A DNA stretch of 52,028 nucleotides from Erysipelotrichaceae bacterium (GTDB lineage Bacteria; Bacillota_I; Bacilli_A; Erysipelotrichales; Erysipelotrichaceae). Every line of letters starts with the position of its first letter. The stretch's first letter is position 1. The translations under genes were made by a program, and so were the position numbers. The DNA lies in the NCBI GenBank assembly GCA_016280635.1, contig JAEEHC010000041.1, forward strand, positions 1 to 52,028. The letters are read 5' to 3'. Under the pieces are notes generated by a model, which searched no databases, was not told the DNA's origin, and saw only the letters and a program-made list of their open reading frames with translations. Of the stretch, positions 49,271 through 52,028 are shown piece after piece.

Positions 49271-50205
49271 TGACTTGTCCTTCTTTCTATTACCCTTAGC
49301 TTGGCGCTGTGAGAACGGTGATTGCTCTCCAGTTCAGCCTGGTCGGCGGTAATGACCTTTTTGTTTACCAGCTGATAGTCAGCCTGCTTCAGTTCGCTGT
49401 CCTTCAGCGGGATGCGCTTGTCGATTTGCTGGTTCTGACAGGCGTTTCTGAAGACTTTCTTGACGATCTCATCTTCCAGAGAGTGGAAGGTGATGACCGC
49501 CATCCTGCCCTGCGGCTTGAGAAGCTGCAGCCCCTGGTCCAGGACGGACCGGAGATTATCGAGTTCGTGATTGACCTCGATGCGCAGAGCCTGAAAGGTC
49601 TGCTTGGCCGGATGGCCTTTTTTATTGAGAACCCTGGCCGGCATAGACTGGCGGATGATGTCGACCAGTTCTCCGGTGGTTTCAATCTGTTTGAGCGTCC
49701 TTGCCTTTTCAATGTTGCGGGCAATGGCCGGGGCGAATTTCTCTTCGCCGTAATCGCGCAGGATCCTTACAAGATCCTGATAACTGTAGGTATTGACGAT
49801 CAGCTGGGCATCAAGGGTCTGGCTCTGGTCCATCCGCATGTCCAAACGGGAATCATAGCGGTAGGAAAAGCCTCTTGAAGGGTCATCAAACTGCGGTGAG
49901 GAAACCCCCAGGTCCAGCAGAATGCCGTCCACCGCTTCTACTCCTCTTTTATTCAGTTCAGCCTTCATGTTGATGAAGTTGCTGAGGATCAGCTCATAAT
50001 CAGCGCCGGTCCGCGCCAGCTTCCCATCGGATTCTTCGATGGCGCTGCGGTCCAGGTCGAAGCAGTAGAGTTTCCCGCTCTTCAGCCTTCCGGCAATTGC
50101 GCAGGCGTGACCGCCCCGTCCCAGCGTACCGTCGACATAGATGCCGTCTTCCCTGACATTCAGTGCCTCAAGGCACTGCTGCAGCATTACCGATACGTGT
50201 TCCAT
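49267..50205 (-). CDS. rsmH: 16S rRNA (cytosine1402-N4)-methyltransferase
   Basis: RsmH methylates N4 of C1402 in 16S rRNA. In this 312-residue protein the SAM site VDGTLGRGGHA (24-34), the LLDLGVSSPQFD segment near 100 and ITFHSLEDEIVK near 240 are typical. It starts right after the mraZ stop and is co-expressed with the division genes. Confidence 0.96.
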   Translation of the reverse strand: MEHVSVMLQQCLEALNVREDGIYVDGTLGRGGHACAIAGRLKSGKLYCFDLDRSAIEESDGKLARTGADYELILSNFINMKAELNKRGVEAVDGILLDLGVSSPQFDDPSRGFSYRYDSRLDMRMDQSQTLDAQLIVNTYSYQDLVRILRDYGEEKFAPAIARNIEKARTLKQIETTGELVDIIRQSMPARVLNKKGHPAKQTFQALRIEVNHELDNLRSVLDQGLQLLKPQGRMAVITFHSLEDEIVKKVFRNACQNQQIDKRIPLKDSELKQADYQLVNKKVITADQAELESNHRSHSAKLRVIERRTSQ

Positions 50206-50625
50206 TTACAGTTCCTCGGAGATCTGTTCCAGTTTCTCGTCCGTTACACCGTTAATGAAATTGTTCCAGCCCTCTTCGCTCCAGAGTTCAACACGGTCAC
50301 CGACGCCGACAAAGACGCACTCTTTGGTGATGCCTGCCATCCTGGCAAACTGGCTGTTGATCAGGATACGGCCCTGGGTATCCAGGTCGCAGTCCATGGA
50401 CCGGGAGAACACCACTCTCTGATACTCACGGATGTCCGCCTTGTTCTTGTTGAGAGCGATGATGGAATCATAGTATTTCTGGAAACCTTCAGCCGTATAG
50501 ATGTAGATACAGCCTCCCATTCCCTTGGTGAGGTAAGCGGTCTTGTCGAAGGCGCCACGAAACTTCGCGGGAATCGCTACTCTGTTCTTGGCATCCAAAC
50601 TGTGATGATATTCACCTATAAACAT
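50206..50625 (-). CDS. mraZ: Transcriptional regulator MraZ
   Basis: MraZ is an AbrB-like double-barrel protein of 139 residues that represses or modulates its own dcw operon. It shows two similar halves (DAKNRVAIPAKFRGAF near 10; DTQGRILINSQFARMAG near 84), each with the DxxGR(I/V)xxP-like core. It is the first gene of the operon. The ribosome binding site is weak because operator-like repeats occupy the region before the ATG. Confidence 0.95.
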   Translation of the reverse strand: MFIGEYHHSLDAKNRVAIPAKFRGAFDKTAYLTKGMGGCIYIYTAEGFQKYYDSIIALNKNKADIREYQRVVFSRSMDCDLDTQGRILINSQFARMAGITKECVFVGVGDRVELWSEEGWNNFINGVTDEKLEQISEEL

Positions 50626-50627
50626 GA

Positions 50628-50652
50628 CACTTTACCACACTATCTGCACTTT
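50628..50652 (-). promoter_or_regulatory. MraZ box-like repeats
   Basis: In the minus direction AAAGTG, ATAGTG and AAAGTG follow at 9- and 10-base spacing (complements 50647-50652, 50638-50643, 50628-50633), resembling the AAAGTG-type MraZ boxes known from Mollicutes. They end two bases before the mraZ start. Confidence 0.6.
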
Positions 50653-50671
50653 CAATTCCTTTTGCAACACC

Positions 50672-50702
50672 ATTCTATCATTTTTAGGGAATAGGTTGTC
50701 AA
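50672..50702 (-). promoter_or_regulatory. mraZ promoter
   Basis: TTGACA (complement 50697-50702) and TGATAGAAT, an extended -10 (TAGAAT at 50672-50677). The 19-base spacer is long, which the extended -10 may offset. Confidence 0.6.
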
Positions 50703-50755
50703 TACATAAACTGAAGAATGTTAGTGAAAACTGCGGAAATTTCGTTTTCCCCACC

Positions 50756-50780
50756 AAAAAAAGACCGGCAGATACCGGTC
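50756..50780 (-). terminator. Second terminator after rpmF
   Basis: GACCGG pairs with CCGGTC around a 6-base loop, followed by seven T residues in the minus direction. It shields the mraZ promoter from upstream transcription. Confidence 0.75.
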
Positions 50781-50836
50781 AGCGGGGGTGATCAGGCTGC
50801 TTTCCCTCAGGTGGGGAATCCGCCCTGCATCAGAGC

Positions 50837-50864
50837 AAAACAAAAGAGATCCATCCAGATCTCT
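50837..50864 (-). terminator. First terminator after rpmF
   Basis: AGAGAT pairs with ATCTCT around an 8-base loop, followed by TTTTGTTTTG in the minus direction. It lies about 25 bases past the rpmF stop. Confidence 0.65.
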
Positions 50865-50887
50865 CAGTCGACATGTTCAGCGTGATA

Positions 50888-51034
50888 TTACTTGGCGCCG
50901 CACTCACATTCGTGATGAGGCAACTTATACTCTCCACAGTTGGGACATTTGACCATTGTAGGAGCAACTAACTTGTAATGTGTTCTGCGCTTGTTTTTAC
51001 GTGTCTTAGAAACTCTTCTCTGTTGAACTGCCAT
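50888..51034 (-). CDS. rpmF: 50S ribosomal protein L32
   Basis: A 48-residue protein, translated directly from the sequence: it begins [19 protein letters not shown] and contains a zinc ribbon with Cys pairs (CPNC near 30-33 and CEC near 43-45). It is the zinc-binding L32 form rather than the zinc-free paralogue. It starts 3 bases after the yceD stop, as in most bacteria. Confidence 0.95.
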   Translation of the reverse strand: MAVQQRRVSKTRKNKRRTHYKLVAPTMVKCPNCGEYKLPHHECECGAK

Positions 51035-51037
51035 CGT

Positions 51038-51562
51038 TCACACCTCCTGTTCATCCTGCGGAATGTATTCTTTTAACTTGGCGAGCCGCGGATCCGCTTC
51101 GTTTTTCTTCTGTTGTTCGTAAACTTCTTCACTGACAACTTCCCAGCCGTCGCCCTTGGGGTAATCAATCTTGCCCGGCTTAACCACCTTGGTCGGAATG
51201 TCCAACAGGATGGCCCGGAAGATCTCCGGCAACAGCTCGATGTACTGGCCATTGGCCGGTACGATCGTTATGTCGTCTTCCTTCTTATTGAAGGAGAAGA
51301 CAGCCTCTTCTTCGGTGTCAATCGGGACTTCAACGTCTTCACCGGTAATGTCGCAGCCGACGATTACGGTACCGCTGATCCTGAAAGTCACATAGAGGCG
51401 CTGCTGTTCGGATTTATAATCACCTTCAGCCTTGACGTTGATGCTGCTCAGTCTCCGGATTCTCGGGAACTGGGATGAAATGTCATCCGCGAAAGTCAGA
51501 TCTTCATCGAGGGACAGGTGCCCCCCCTTTAGCTGTAACAGATCAGTCCGTGAATATCGCAT
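51038..51562 (-). CDS. yceD: YceD/DUF177 protein
   Basis: The 174-residue protein shows the DUF177 pattern: a strand-rich first half with VTFRISGTVIVGCDITGEDVEV (about 66-87), and a second half with a conserved acidic segment and ADPRLAKLKEY near the end, the region next to rpmF. YceD proteins are linked to 23S rRNA processing in plants and bacteria. ATG 51562 with AAGGAGGTG is preferred over a longer reading. Confidence 0.9.
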   Translation of the reverse strand: MRYSRTDLLQLKGGHLSLDEDLTFADDISSQFPRIRRLSSINVKAEGDYKSEQQRLYVTFRISGTVIVGCDITGEDVEVPIDTEEEAVFSFNKKEDDITIVPANGQYIELLPEIFRAILLDIPTKVVKPGKIDYPKGDGWEVVSEEVYEQQKKNEADPRLAKLKEYIPQDEQEV

Positions 51563-51590
51563 TCCCAACACCTCCTTGTACAGCCTTACC

Positions 51591-51619
51591 ATTCTATAAC
51601 AAGAAGAACTGTTAGTCAA
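51591..51619 (-). promoter_or_regulatory. yceD-rpmF promoter
   Basis: TTGACT (complement 51614-51619) and TAGAAT (51591-51596) are exactly 17 bases apart. Confidence 0.8.
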
Positions 51620-51737
51620 TAATGCTAACGGCTTTTTTTCTTTTAACAGCACTACTATTTAAGCATAACCGTGCCGGTTTTTCCATAATAATTTTCACAT
51701 TTTTTTCTTATCGCAGACCGCCGTTGCCGCATATGAG

Positions 51738-51763
51738 GCAGGGCCTGCAGCTGCAGGCCCTGC
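51738..51763. terminator. Perfect 26-bp palindrome after the SPFH gene
   Basis: GCAGGGCCTGCAG is followed by its exact complement CTGCAGGCCCTGC with no loop. It stands just after the SPFH gene stop. No T-run follows in the gene direction, so termination is likely but not certain. Confidence 0.5.
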
Positions 51764-51775
51764 GTGATCATTTTC

Positions 51776-52028
51776 TTACTTTGCGGTTTCCTTCACCGCG
51801 GCTACCGTAGCCGCCAGATTCTGGATGTCGGAAGGAACGATGATCTTGGTGGCGTTACCGTCAGCCATCTTCTCCGCCGCTTCCAGAGAACGCAGCTGCA
51901 GATACTGAGCGCTCGGGGTCGCCTCATTGACCAGCTTGATCGCCTCCGCCTTGGCCTGAGCCATTCTCTCTACCGCTCTGGCCTCACCTTCGGCTTCTCT
52001 GATCCGCTGCTCCTTGACAGCCTCGGCT
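51776..52028 (-). CDS. SPFH/Band 7 domain protein, C-terminal part
   Basis: Only the last 83 residues or so are inside the window; the frame stays open to the edge. They form an Ala/Glu-rich helix (AEAVKEQRIREAEGEARAVERMAQAKAEAIKLV is the reading across the internal ATG, quoted in two pieces: AEAVKEQRIREAEGE and ARAVERMAQAKAEAI) followed by the LQLRSLEAAEKMADGNATKII segment and an end near KIIVPSDI. This matches the C-terminus of stomatin/prohibitin-like (slipin) membrane scaffold proteins. The ATG at 51964 is internal, not a start. Confidence 0.85.
   Translation of the reverse strand, partial: AEAVKEQRIREAEGEARAVERMAQAKAEAIKLVNEATPSAQYLQLRSLEAAEKMADGNATKIIVPSDIQNLAATVAAVKETAK

Noticed and set aside
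51878-52028. Short stand-alone gene starting at ATG 51964
   Set aside because: The frame stays open to the window edge and its residues match the C-terminal part of SPFH proteins, so the ATG is internal.

Overview
The window reads as chromosomal DNA of a low-complexity Bacillota (Firmicutes), most likely Erysipelotrichia or a close relative. Evidence for this: the Firmicute gene neighbourhoods (comN-secDF-recJ, apt-relA-hisS-aspS, mraZ-rsmH-ftsL-pbpB, yceD-rpmF, yqeH-yhbY-yqeK-mtnN, parE-parC-plsY), T-box leaders in front of valS and hisS, strong AGGAGG ribosome binding sites, and long-form HPF. Class-level placement is inference; no rRNA is present. Almost all genes are on the minus strand; the plus-strand exceptions are plsY, one insertion sequence and a chorismate mutase-aminotransferase gene.

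Layout, left to right. 1-1770: a terminator-like hairpin, then an IS1182-like element beside the 3' end of rmuC. 1769-11029: rmuC, then a tightly packed leftward operon parE-parC-(Glu-rich membrane protein)-yqeH-yhbY-nadD'/yqeK-mtnN, ending in a terminator. 11046-14165: divergent plsY, a second IS1182-like element (with its own ribbon-helix-helix gene and an operator-like palindrome) inserted in the terminator between plsY and a RelE/RHH toxin-antitoxin pair. 14214-19470: T-box-controlled valS followed by a large BspA-LRR/Big_2/GH25 surface lysozyme-like protein. 19520-21957: hpf, a DUF2779 nuclease-like protein, hup. 21986-27609: efp, a 988-residue Pro/Gln/Tyr-repeat tail-anchored protein, cmk, der. 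27651-30880: hisS-aspS behind a T-box. 30942-33698: apt-relA. 33787-39810: an aromatic amino acid block (chorismate mutase-aminotransferase fusion on the plus strand; aroC, aroE-like/aroK fusion, aroA, tyrA on the minus strand). 39834-44434: queT, recJ, a SecDF-like protein, comN. 44412-50702: murD, mraY, pbpB, ftsL, rsmH, mraZ. 50888-51619: rpmF and yceD. 51776-52028: the 3' end of an SPFH-domain gene running off the window.

How the parts fit: the window is a housekeeping backbone (replication/decatenation, translation, stringent response, envelope synthesis, protein export) into which an aromatic biosynthesis block has been placed between recJ and apt, and two insertion sequences next to terminator hairpins. 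The most unusual items are domain-level: an AroE-like domain without catalytic residues fused to shikimate kinase, a shrunken NadD-like domain fused to YqeK, a chorismate mutase fused to an aminotransferase, a SecDF-like protein without the usual membrane aspartates, an EF-P with Met at the loop tip, the repeat-rich tail-anchored protein, and an IS that carries a probable self-regulating RHH repressor. None of these was checked by database search; they are read from the sequence.
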